A stretch of DNA of 64,000 nucleotides from Candidatus Latescibacterota bacterium (GTDB lineage Bacteria > Latescibacterota > UBA2968 > UBA8231). The stretch spans positions 1 to 64,000 of the forward strand of contig JAJEFJ010000039.1 in assembly GCA_022820485.1 (NCBI GenBank). The letters are read 5' to 3'. Position 1 is the stretch's first letter. Each line of letters starts with the position of its first letter. The notes under the pieces were generated by a model. It had not been told where the DNA came from, ran no database searches, and worked only from the letters and a program-made list of their open reading frames with translations. Of this stretch, positions 36,173 through 45,268 are shown in pieces. The translations under genes were made by a program, and so were the position numbers.

Positions 36173-38383
36173 TCATCCGCTGGTGGCCATGACTGCCGAC
36201 GTCTCGCGTTGGGTCCTTACCAGATTGTAGAAAATGCCCTCGCGCGCCATCAATTCTTCGTGCGTGCCAATTTCGGCGATTTTGCCCCCGTCGAGCACCA
36301 CGAGGCGATCGGCGCTGCGCAAGGTCGAAAGCCGATGGGCAATGGCGAAAGTCGTGCGGCCTTTGACCAGCCGCTGAATCGCCTCTTGGATCTTTTTCTC
36401 GGTCGGCGTATCGAGCGACGAAGTCGCCTCGTCCAAGATCAGGATCCTCGGGTCGTGGAGAATGGCCCGCGCAATGGAAATGCGCTGCTTCTCGCCGCCG
36501 GCGAGTTTGTCGCCCTGCTCCCCAGCTACCATGTCGTATCCGTCCGGCTTTTTGACGATGAATTCGTGGGCGTTGGCCGCGCGGGCCGCGCGCAAGATCT
36601 CGTCGAACGTGGCCCCGGGCTTGCCGTAGGCGATGTTTTCGGCAATCGTGCCGTTGAACAAAAACGACTGCTGAGCCACCATGCCGATCTGCGAGCGCAA
36701 GTCGCGTAGGCTGATTTTGCGGATATCGATCCCGTCGATAGCGAGGCGACCGTGCGAGACATCGTAAAAGCGCGTGATTAGGTTGATCAGCGTGCTCTTG
36801 CCCGTCCCGGACTTACCCACCAAGCCGATCATCTCGCCCGGCTGCACCACCAAATCGAGGTCGCGCAGGACGATCTTGCCCGGGTCATAGCCAAAGGCCG
36901 CGCCCTCAAAGGCGACTTGGCCCTCAAGCGCAGGGACGCGCTGGGCGCTGGGATGGTCAAACGGCTCGGAGGGCGCATCGACGATTTCAAAGATGCGCTC
37001 GGCCCCGGCAAAGGCCCGCACCATGAAGCTGTAGAAATCGCCAAACCACTTGAGCGGGTGGTAGAGCATCCACAGATAGGCGATAAAGGCCATCAGCTCC
37101 CCCAGCGACAGCTCGCCGCCAACGATCTGCCGACCGCCGAAATACCACACGAAGAACCCGCCAAAGCTCATAAAGAAGTTGGTCACCATGAAGAAGACCA
37201 ACCACGAGCGCTCGGCGCTGACGCTGATTTGGCGCAGGGCGTGGTTGCGCTGATCAAAGCGCTCGGACTCGCGGTGCTCTTGCGCAAAAGCCTTGACCAC
37301 GCGGATGCCGGAGATCGACTCGTTGAGATGCGTCGTCAGCCGCGACCAGCGCGCCGACCAACGGCCCCAGAAGCGCTGTAGGCGATTCCAGATCAGGCTT
37401 GAGCCAATAATAATCGGCGGCACCGGGGCCAGCACGTACAGGGTCAGCTCCCAGTTCATGTAGAACAGTAGCCCCAAGATACCGACGATCATCGCGGCAT
37501 TAGAGACGATATAGGGCATGTCAAAGAGCAGATAGTCTTCGACCATTTCCGAGTCGTTGTTCATGCGCGAGATCAACGCACCGACCTTGCGCTTGTCGTA
37601 AAAGCGCAGGGGCAAATACTGAAGCGCCTTGAACAAATCCGTGCGCAAGTGCTCGATGGCGCGGAAACCGACCCGCACGTTGAGCCAGCGTCGCACCACG
37701 CCGACGCACCACTCGACGACGCCGATGACAAAAAGGCCACCGACCAGCCAGTAGAGCATGTCAGCGGCGGTACCGGGGACGAGCACATCGTCGATGAGAT
37801 GCTTGACGATATAGGGCGGTGCCAACTCCAGCAGCGAGGATGCCACAGTCAGGCCCAGCAACAAGGCTAGCTGGAGCCGATAGGGCAGCATGTAGCCGAT
37901 GAGGCGCTTAAAGGTATCAAACTTGGCAATGCAGACCGGGCATATCCCGCCTATCTCGGGCAGGCGACGGCCGCATTGCTCGCAGTGCGTGCGGTCCAGC
38001 TCGTGGGGCAGGTTGAGGTCCTGGCCCTCTTTGAGCTGTTCGATGCCCTCGGCGACCTCGGCGAATTTGGACGCCAGCGAATTGGAGTAGTACAGATGCG
38101 TCGGTGCGCCTTCTTCTCGTTCCACTTCTAAGCGTCCGCCGCCGACTAGCGCCTCAATGCGGGCGGATTTGACCGCTTGCAGCGAAAACTCCACGTCGCC
38201 GCTCGCGCCGTTGGGATCGAGGACCATCAGGCGCTTCGACGTTACGATCAACCAGCGCTGCTCAAAGCGATCCTCGCCAGCCATATCCGTGGCGACTTGG
38301 ATCAGGACTTCTTCCTCGCGGTCCTTGCGCGATTCGACTTTGGCCTCGACGGCGTGCGGCAGATTTTCCAAAAAGGTGGACAT
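36173..38383 (-). CDS. ABC exporter (TM-NBD) with N-terminal PH-like domain and zinc ribbon
   Basis: N-terminal ~155 aa extension with CEQC...CPVC; ABC motifs GLVGKSGTGKST, LAGGEKQRISIARAILHDPRILILDEATSSLD. Confidence 0.93.
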   Translation of the reverse strand: MSTFLENLPHAVEAKVESRKDREEEVLIQVATDMAGEDRFEQRWLIVTSKRLMVLDPNGASGDVEFSLQAVKSARIEALVGGGRLEVEREEGAPTHLYYSNSLASKFAEVAEGIEQLKEGQDLNLPHELDRTHCEQCGRRLPEIGGICPVCIAKFDTFKRLIGYMLPYRLQLALLLGLTVASSLLELAPPYIVKHLIDDVLVPGTAADMLYWLVGGLFVIGVVEWCVGVVRRWLNVRVGFRAIEHLRTDLFKALQYLPLRFYDKRKVGALISRMNNDSEMVEDYLLFDMPYIVSNAAMIVGILGLLFYMNWELTLYVLAPVPPIIIGSSLIWNRLQRFWGRWSARWSRLTTHLNESISGIRVVKAFAQEHRESERFDQRNHALRQISVSAERSWLVFFMVTNFFMSFGGFFVWYFGGRQIVGGELSLGELMAFIAYLWMLYHPLKWFGDFYSFMVRAFAGAERIFEIVDAPSEPFDHPSAQRVPALEGQVAFEGAAFGYDPGKIVLRDLDLVVQPGEMIGLVGKSGTGKSTLINLITRFYDVSHGRLAIDGIDIRKISLRDLRSQIGMVAQQSFLFNGTIAENIAYGKPGATFDEILRAARAANAHEFIVKKPDGYDMVAGEQGDKLAGGEKQRISIARAILHDPRILILDEATSSLDTPTEKKIQEAIQRLVKGRTTFAIAHRLSTLRSADRLVVLDGGKIAEIGTHEELMAREGIFYNLVRTQRETSAVMATSG

Positions 38384-38385
38384 GG

Positions 38386-40620
38386 CTATTCCTTAATGGC
38401 GATGATCTCGGCCACCTCTCTTTGCAAATTGACCAACTCGTAAAAGGTCCCCTGCTTGGCCATAAGCTCTGCGTGCGTCCCCTGCTCGACGATGCGACCG
38501 TCGTCGAGGACCATCAGCCGGTCGGCGTTGCGCAACGTCGAAAGCCGGTGGGCAATGGCCACGGTGGTGCGCCCCTCGACGAGCCGCTGAATCGCCTCCT
38601 GAATCTGCAACTCGGTCTCCACATCGACCGAGGCAGTCGCTTCGTCGAGAATCAGGATGCGCGGATTGTGGAGGATGGCGCGGGCAATGGAGACGCGCTG
38701 GCGCTCTCCCCCCGAAAGCCCGGCCCCCTTCTCCCCGACCTGGGTTTCATAGCCGTCGGGCTTGGCCATGATAAAGTTGTGGGCGTTGGCCGCGCGCGCG
38801 GCCGCCATAATGTCCGCAAAGGAAGAGCCGGGCCGGCCGTAGCCGATGTTTTCGGCAATAGTCCCGGAAAAAAGCACCGGCTCCTGCAGCACAATGCCGA
38901 TCTGCGAGCGCAAGTCGCGCAGGTGGATTTTGCGGATGTCGGTCCCGTCGATCTCAATGGCCCCGTAGTCGACGTCGTAGAAGCGGGCGATGAGGTTGAC
39001 CGTCGTCGTCTTGCCGACCCCGGACTTGCCCACGAGGCCGATCATCTCGCCCGGCTGGATGTCCAAGTCAAAATCCTTCAGCACGGGCTTGCTCTTGTCG
39101 TAGCCAAAGGTGACGTCCCGGAAGCGAATGCCCCCCTTCATGCGCGGCACCCGCTTGGCGGTCGGATCTTCGTACGCCTCGGGCTGGGTGTCGATGACCT
39201 CGAAGATGCGCTCGGCCCCGGCAAAGGCCCGCGACATCCAAGAATTGACTTGGCCAAACCACTCCAACGGGCCGTAGAACAGCCACATATACGAGTAAAA
39301 GGCCAGCAGCGTGCCCAAGGTCATCTTGCCGCCGAGGACTTGCTGCCCGCCGAGCAGCCATACTACCAAAACCCCCAAACCCGTCAAAAACGTGATGGTA
39401 GCGAAGAACACGCCGCGATTTACCGCAGTCTTTTCGGCGACTTCGCGCAGCCGACCGTTGGGCTTGGCAAAGGCCGTTATTTCCCGATCCTCCTGGGCAA
39501 ACGCCTTGACCACGCGGATGCCGGAAAGCGTCTCCACCGTGCGCTCGGTCAGGCCAGACCAGACTTGGCCCCACTTGACGAAAAACCCGCGCAGCCGCTT
39601 CCAAAAAATCACCCCCCACAGCATGATCAGCGGCACGGGTATCAACACGTACAAGCTCAACGACCAACTCATCCAAAACAAAAACCCGAGGATGCCAAAT
39701 ACCATCAGGCCGTTGATGACGATATAGGGCAAGCCATCGACGAGGAAGTCCTGTAACATGCCAGCGTCGCGGGTGGCCCGCGAGATGAGGGAGCCGACCT
39801 TGCGCTTGTCGTAAAACTGCAAGGACAGCATCTCTAAGCGGCGATAGAGGTTCGAGCGAATATCTGCGGTGAGTTGCGCGCCGAGCCAGGTCGCAATCCA
39901 GCCGTGGGCCCATTCGGCCACCCACGCCGAGAAGCGGACGCCGACCAAGGCCACGACGAACAGACCCAAGAGGTGGATGCGCTCGTCAAACCCCGTGGCC
40001 TGGCCCTCCACTGGGACCAACACCTCATCGACGATGCGCTTGGTAATCAGCGGTGGGGCCAGTTCCGCAGCCGTGGTGGCAATGGAGGCAAAGGCCAAGA
40101 CGCCCGCCTTGAGCTTGTACGGGCCGAGATAGCTGGCAATGCGCTTGAGGGTCGCCAGTTTTTTGATACACGCCGGACAGATGCCGTTTTTCTCCGGCAA
40201 GAGCCGGTCACAGCGCTCGCAGCGGGTCCGGTCCAAGTGCCCATTGACGGCAAAGGGCTGGCCCTGACGCAACTGCTCCAAACCCCGCGCCACCTCGGAC
40301 ATCTTTTCGGCCTCTGAGCTGGTGTAGCTCAGCGACAAGGCTGGCGCATCCACGCGCTCGATCTCCAACTGGCCACCGCCGACAATCGCCTCGGTGCGCA
40401 CCTCGGCTAGCGCGGCGAGTGGGATATCGACTACCTCGCCTTGAGTGGGGACGACGAGGACGCGATGCTCGGTAGCCACTAGCCACTGGCGGCCAAAGCG
40501 CCCGTCCGCGGCCAAATCCGTAGCGGCGCGGATTAACACCTCCTCCTCAGCGGGCAGGGCGGCGGCAATCCGCGCGGTCGCGGTTGCGTCGGCTGATTCT
40601 AGCAGTTTTTGCGCGTTCAT
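38386..40620 (-). CDS. ABC exporter (TM-NBD) with N-terminal PH-like domain and zinc ribbon
   Basis: N-terminal extension with CERC...CPAC at the same positions as the neighbour; GLVGKSGVGKTT, LSGGERQRVSIARAILHNPRILILDEATASVD; ATG at 40618-40620. Confidence 0.93.
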   Translation of the reverse strand: MNAQKLLESADATATARIAAALPAEEEVLIRAATDLAADGRFGRQWLVATEHRVLVVPTQGEVVDIPLAALAEVRTEAIVGGGQLEIERVDAPALSLSYTSSEAEKMSEVARGLEQLRQGQPFAVNGHLDRTRCERCDRLLPEKNGICPACIKKLATLKRIASYLGPYKLKAGVLAFASIATTAAELAPPLITKRIVDEVLVPVEGQATGFDERIHLLGLFVVALVGVRFSAWVAEWAHGWIATWLGAQLTADIRSNLYRRLEMLSLQFYDKRKVGSLISRATRDAGMLQDFLVDGLPYIVINGLMVFGILGFLFWMSWSLSLYVLIPVPLIMLWGVIFWKRLRGFFVKWGQVWSGLTERTVETLSGIRVVKAFAQEDREITAFAKPNGRLREVAEKTAVNRGVFFATITFLTGLGVLVVWLLGGQQVLGGKMTLGTLLAFYSYMWLFYGPLEWFGQVNSWMSRAFAGAERIFEVIDTQPEAYEDPTAKRVPRMKGGIRFRDVTFGYDKSKPVLKDFDLDIQPGEMIGLVGKSGVGKTTTVNLIARFYDVDYGAIEIDGTDIRKIHLRDLRSQIGIVLQEPVLFSGTIAENIGYGRPGSSFADIMAAARAANAHNFIMAKPDGYETQVGEKGAGLSGGERQRVSIARAILHNPRILILDEATASVDVETELQIQEAIQRLVEGRTTVAIAHRLSTLRNADRLMVLDDGRIVEQGTHAELMAKQGTFYELVNLQREVAEIIAIKE

Positions 40621-40791
40621 GTCTTGGTAAGGCCCCGCAAAATGGGTTGACTCAACCTTGAAAAAACTCTCTTGGCATTGAAACAATGGCAAGGGCAAAC
40701 TAGGCGCGGGCGTGCCATCCAGTCTTGCACGCGATGCGGCCTTCGGCGATCTATTTTTCCAATCTGCTCTTATCCTTACATTATAAAGTCT

Positions 40792-41589
40792 ATGACCGCT
40801 ACGACCGCAGACCAAAAGACGCTAGTGCCCTCGTCCAGCGAAGAGCGCGATCAGCAGCTAGCGCACTACCTCCGCGACCTAGCCTTGGAGCAGATGCCGG
40901 CCGAGGATCTTTTGCGCTGGGCCAGCGAGACCTTTCCCGGCCGGGCCGTGCTCAACACCAGCTTCCAGTACACCGGCGTTGCGATGATCCACATGGCGAC
41001 GGCGATGGGGCTGAACTTGCGCTTTGCCACCATCGACACCCACCGGCTCCACCCTGAGACGTACGCCTTTATGGAGGAAGTCAGAGCGCGCTACGGCTGC
41101 CACTTCGAGGTCGTCCAGCCCAAGCGCGGCGATGTCGAGCGGATGGTCGCGCGTCACGGCGAGTACTTGTTTTTCGACTCCAAGGAAAAACAGGAACACT
41201 GCTGCCAAGTGCGGAAGGAATGGCCCAACAACGCGCTGTTGCAGACCGCGGACTGCTGGATTTCAGGGCAGCGCTGGGACCAGTCCGAGCATCGCCAGCA
41301 GACGGCCAAGAAGGCGACCCTGATCGACGAGTACAGCACCCGGCGCAAAATAGTCAAGCTCAACCCATTGGTCGATTGGAGCGAAGACGAGCTAATGGAG
41401 TTTACGCGGGCAAACGACTTGCCGGTGCATCCGCTCTACGGCCAAGGCTACCCGAGCTTTGGCTGCATCATCTGCTCCACCCCGATCCGGCCCGACGAAC
41501 CCAAGCGCAACGGTCGCTGGCGTTGGTTCAACGAACAAACCGACGTCGCAGACGACCACAAAGAGTGCGGCCTGCACTACAACATCTGA
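40792..41589 (+). CDS. cysH: Phosphoadenylyl/adenylyl-sulfate reductase
   Basis: VLNTSFQYTGVAMIHMA, TIDTHRLHPETY, CCQVRK...CIICSTPIRPDE...CGLHYN. Confidence 0.93.
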   Translation: MTATTADQKTLVPSSSEERDQQLAHYLRDLALEQMPAEDLLRWASETFPGRAVLNTSFQYTGVAMIHMATAMGLNLRFATIDTHRLHPETYAFMEEVRARYGCHFEVVQPKRGDVERMVARHGEYLFFDSKEKQEHCCQVRKEWPNNALLQTADCWISGQRWDQSEHRQQTAKKATLIDEYSTRRKIVKLNPLVDWSEDELMEFTRANDLPVHPLYGQGYPSFGCIICSTPIRPDEPKRNGRWRWFNEQTDVADDHKECGLHYNI

Positions 41590-41602
41590 AGGAACCTGAG
41601 CA

Positions 41603-41953
41603 ATGGTCCAAGCCTTGGAATGGCGCTACCACCGCCCTGGCTGAACGAGCTGCAAGCGCGCACAAGAGTTTCTTGTGCAAAACGGCATTGCCGACAGCAT
41701 CGTGCAAAGTGCGACTAAAGACCCGGTCGCGGGCACGGCCGCCCTCGCCCTTCTAGAAGACGCGACCGAGCTGTTCGTCGCCCAAGGGCAGCGCGTCCTC
41801 CGCTTTGACTTGGTGGCGCAACAACCCTCGGACGAAGAATTGCTTCAGCTTCTATTGGGTCGTTCTGGCAAGCTCCGGGCACCCGCGTTCCGCTGCGGCA
41901 CGCGCCTGATCGTCGGTTATAATCAGGCGCTGCTGCCGACGGCGCTGGATTAG
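41603..41953 (+). CDS. Candidate selenoprotein: ArsC/Spx-like thioredoxin-fold protein with UxxC motif (in-frame TGA at 41642-41644)
   Basis: MVQALEWRYHRPG-U-TSCKRAQEFLVQNGIADSIVQSATKDPVAGTAALALLEDATELFVAQGQRVLRFDLVAQQPSDEELLQLLLGRSGKLRAPAFRCGTRLIVGYNQALLPTALD*; TGA replaces the first Cys of a CxxC; cis-Pro-like RAP later. Confidence 0.75.
41660..41678 (+). promoter_or_regulatory. Putative bacterial SECIS hairpin
   Basis: GCACAAGA-GTT-TCTTGTGC: 8-bp perfect stem, loop starts with G, 23 nt between TGA and loop. Confidence 0.65.
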
Positions 41954-43093
41954 ATGGAGAAAGATATGTCAAGTTCGACTTTGGAAAATGCTCTCTATCT
42001 CAATGAGGAAGAGAGCGATGTTGAAGAAGAGTTGGAGGACCCACAAGAAAAAATTATAACTCCATTCAACCCTGAGCAGATCAAGATTCGCACCGCCCCC
42101 ATCCTCGTCGAACAGCTTATATCGCGTATCAAGCACGAGGAAATTGACCTAGCTCCCGATTTTCAACGGCAGGCCGGCATCTGGAACGACGAGCGCAAGA
42201 GCCGCCTCATCGAATCGCTGTTATTACGCATTCCCCTCCCAGTGTTCTACGTCGCCGCCGACGAGTCTGAGAAGTGGTCGGTCGTTGACGGCATCCAGCG
42301 CATGACGGCCATCTATGATTATGTGACAGGCAAGTTCCCTCTGAAACGACTTGAATATCTAACCAAACTCAACGGATGTACGCACGACGAACTGCGGAGG
42401 CCATTGCAGCGACGAATCAGCGAAACCCAACTCATCGTCAACGTCATAGAGTCGGGTACTTCACCGGATGTGCTGTTTAACGTCTTTCTACGTATCAATA
42501 CAGGAGGCATGACGTTGAACGGACAGGAGATACGCCATGCACTGAACCCAGGTCCAGTTCGGGATTATCTGAAGGAACTTGCTGAATCCGACGAGTTCAA
42601 AAAAGCCACGGACGGTAGCATTAATCCAAAACGGATGGCTGATCGGGAATGTGTTCTGCGCTTTCTCGCTTTCTACATTACTCCATGGGAAGAGTATTCC
42701 TCCAGCGATCTCAATGGCTACCTTGTACGCACTATGCAGGAAATCAACGACATGAGTGAGTGTGAGCGCAATAACTTCGCTGTTGATTTCCGGAAAGCAA
42801 TGTTAGCAGCGTCCGATATATTCGGTGAGAACGCATTCCGCAAACCATCTGGCGAACGCCGACTTCCAATTAATAAGGGTATTTTTGAGGCGTGGAGCGT
42901 TCAGTTGGCACACTGTTTGCCAGAGCAGATAAGTACGCTTGTCGAACGGCGAAATAACGTCCAATGTAGTTTCAAAAAACTGATGATAGAAGACGGAGAT
43001 TTCCTAGAAGCCATCTCCTATGCGACTGGATCACCACAAAACGTACAGAAGCGATTCCAAGCAATTGAGCAACTTGTCAAGGAGTTCATCTGA
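41954..43093 (+). CDS. DUF262 (ParB/GmrS-like) domain protein
   Basis: DFQRQAGIWNDERKSRLIESLLLRIPLPVFYVAADESEKWSVVDGIQRMTAIYDYV. Confidence 0.9.
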   Translation: MEKDMSSSTLENALYLNEEESDVEEELEDPQEKIITPFNPEQIKIRTAPILVEQLISRIKHEEIDLAPDFQRQAGIWNDERKSRLIESLLLRIPLPVFYVAADESEKWSVVDGIQRMTAIYDYVTGKFPLKRLEYLTKLNGCTHDELRRPLQRRISETQLIVNVIESGTSPDVLFNVFLRINTGGMTLNGQEIRHALNPGPVRDYLKELAESDEFKKATDGSINPKRMADRECVLRFLAFYITPWEEYSSSDLNGYLVRTMQEINDMSECERNNFAVDFRKAMLAASDIFGENAFRKPSGERRLPINKGIFEAWSVQLAHCLPEQISTLVERRNNVQCSFKKLMIEDGDFLEAISYATGSPQNVQKRFQAIEQLVKEFI

Positions 43094-44307
43094 TGCTTTG
43101 CAATATCAAGCTGATGCACTTCAAGTGCTTTGAGCATTTGGAACTGGATTGTAGACAACTCAATCTTCTCTCCGGTTTGAACGGGATGGGCAAAAGCAGC
43201 GTTATCCAAGCGTTGCTTATGCTCCGACAATCGTTCAAAACTGGAGAATTACTCGCTGGCAGACTGGCCTTGAACGGTGAGCGAGTATCCGTGGGTACAG
43301 GCGCGGATGTACTGTTTGAAGACGCTGAGCACGATGTGTTGGGATTCGCGCTTGAGAGCGACGAAACAGAAACACCATGGGAAATGGAGTTTGATTGCCT
43401 TAGGACTAGTATGGCGGACATTCTGGATTCATCGTCCAGCAAGGCTATGGTAACTAAACGCCAACTGGGCAATTTTGTAAAAAAGCTTCCGGATAAGGAC
43501 CACGAAGAGGTATTCCGAGAGGACGTAGTAACATTTTCATACGTGCCTAGCGAATGGCGTGATACGCCACCGTTTGGTGGAAAGCTCGTTTACGTGAATG
43601 CAGAACGGGTCGGGCCCCGGAAGTTGTACCCAGTCTCCACCGACGTACTGACTAGGCGTGGAGATTTCGGTGAAAGCGGCGAGTACGCGTGGGATTATCT
43701 AGACCGCCATCAAAACGACCTTCTACAGGCAGATGACCCGCGTTGCATTGAAGGAAAAGACCGTCCGCTGCTCGCCATCGTTGACCAGTGGATGCAGGAC
43801 GTGTGCCCCGGTGCTCATCTACATCTTGAAGAGGTGAGAGCTGCTGACGCGGTCATCGCCGGATTTACGTTCGACCGAGAGGGCGATGTGGCTTCCCGCC
43901 GGCATCGTGCGACCAACGTCGGGTTTGGTCTATCGTACGCGCTGCCGGTCATCCTCGCCTTGCTTTCAGAGCCCGGCACACTATGCCTGATCGAAAACCC
44001 AGAAGCTCACCTGCATCCCCGAGGCCAGACCAAACTGGCCGAGTTGGCAGCCCGCGCATCTAAGGCAGGTGTCCAAGTGATCGCTGAAACCCATAGCGAT
44101 CACTTTATGGATGGTGTGAGAATCGCGGTCCGTGATGGTCTTATCAAACCAAAAAACGCCGCATTCCATTACTTTGAGCGCAAAGGCAACCAGACTGTCG
44201 TCACTTCGCCGGAGATAGACTCGGACGGGCGGTTGTCGTCGTGGCCTATCGGGTTCTTCGATCAGCACGACGAGAATCTGGCAAGGCTACTTGCACCAAA
44301 GGAATGA
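43093..44307 (+). CDS. AAA ATPase, DUF3696/OLD-like
   Basis: Walker A SGLNGMGKSSVIQALLMLRQS; Walker B TLCLIENPEAHLHPRGQTKLAELAA; ETHSDHFMDGVRIAV. Confidence 0.92.
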   Translation: MLCNIKLMHFKCFEHLELDCRQLNLLSGLNGMGKSSVIQALLMLRQSFKTGELLAGRLALNGERVSVGTGADVLFEDAEHDVLGFALESDETETPWEMEFDCLRTSMADILDSSSSKAMVTKRQLGNFVKKLPDKDHEEVFREDVVTFSYVPSEWRDTPPFGGKLVYVNAERVGPRKLYPVSTDVLTRRGDFGESGEYAWDYLDRHQNDLLQADDPRCIEGKDRPLLAIVDQWMQDVCPGAHLHLEEVRAADAVIAGFTFDREGDVASRRHRATNVGFGLSYALPVILALLSEPGTLCLIENPEAHLHPRGQTKLAELAARASKAGVQVIAETHSDHFMDGVRIAVRDGLIKPKNAAFHYFERKGNQTVVTSPEIDSDGRLSSWPIGFFDQHDENLARLLAPKE

Positions 44308-44308
44308 T

Positions 44309-45268
44309 ATGCGCGAGTTAGTACTGAACGACGCCAGTATTGCTGCCGCCGATCAGCGTACTGCTATGGATTGGCTCGCGGATATCGCTAAGGGGATGTC
44401 ATCGCTTGTTGTAAAAAAAGTCGTTCAGAACACATTGCGGACGAGTCGCCCTTTACAGGCGATACATTATCTCGACAATAGCTCGCTTTGGGAGGCAATT
44501 ATTGCACTGAAGCAACGCGGTTTGAGGGAAGAGTATCTATTTCTTATGAGTAGCATTGTCAAGACTCCTCTGACAAACCAACTTGCACAAGGTATCAAGG
44601 ATCGGTTTCTCGCCTGTGAAGGACGGACGTTTCCATCGCCAGCAGGCAATTCCCTCGTCTTATGCGCTATCTCCGATGGAATCGCTGTCAGCTTTCCTTC
44701 TGATCTAATCTGGGATAGCAGCCTAATTAAAGTCGATTTCTACGAACTGAAGGACGACGGAAGTGGCGAGGTAAGTGAGGAAGAAACCTTTGAAGAGATC
44801 GACAATCTCGCACGCTCCAATCACGCTCCTCCAATATACGAACGCCATCGACGGAGTCTTCGCGGTCAAATCACTAGTTATGTGGAATTGTGGAATAATA
44901 GAGAACAGGCATTTCCGAACCTCCTATTCGGGCCGGACGTGGAGGATCATCTTAAGAAACTGAATACCAGCAATTTAGGATCTATCGTCAGAAAGTTAGC
45001 GAATCTCAATGCTGCGGCGGCCGAGTGGCCCAATGTTGGAGGCAGCGCACCTCCGTGGAAGGCCAGAGAAGTAGTCAACGAAAGCGAATCATTGCAGAAC
45101 AACCCGAAGTTACGGGAACGACGTCGATTCAAATCTCACGACGGCACACGCCAACTATTTCTGTGGCACGCCCGCTTCAGCGATTCTGGCCGAATTCATC
45201 TCCGTTTCGATCCAAGTTCGCACGAAATCGAAATCGGCTACATTGGGCCACACTTACCGCTCTCCTAA
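44309..45268 (+). CDS. Unknown protein, third gene of the DUF262-DUF3696 module
   Basis: ~319-aa ORF abutting DUF3696; C-terminus FLWHARFSDSGRIHLRFDPSSHEIEIGYIGPHLPLS. Confidence 0.85.
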   Translation: MRELVLNDASIAAADQRTAMDWLADIAKGMSSLVVKKVVQNTLRTSRPLQAIHYLDNSSLWEAIIALKQRGLREEYLFLMSSIVKTPLTNQLAQGIKDRFLACEGRTFPSPAGNSLVLCAISDGIAVSFPSDLIWDSSLIKVDFYELKDDGSGEVSEEETFEEIDNLARSNHAPPIYERHRRSLRGQITSYVELWNNREQAFPNLLFGPDVEDHLKKLNTSNLGSIVRKLANLNAAAAEWPNVGGSAPPWKAREVVNESESLQNNPKLRERRRFKSHDGTRQLFLWHARFSDSGRIHLRFDPSSHEIEIGYIGPHLPLS

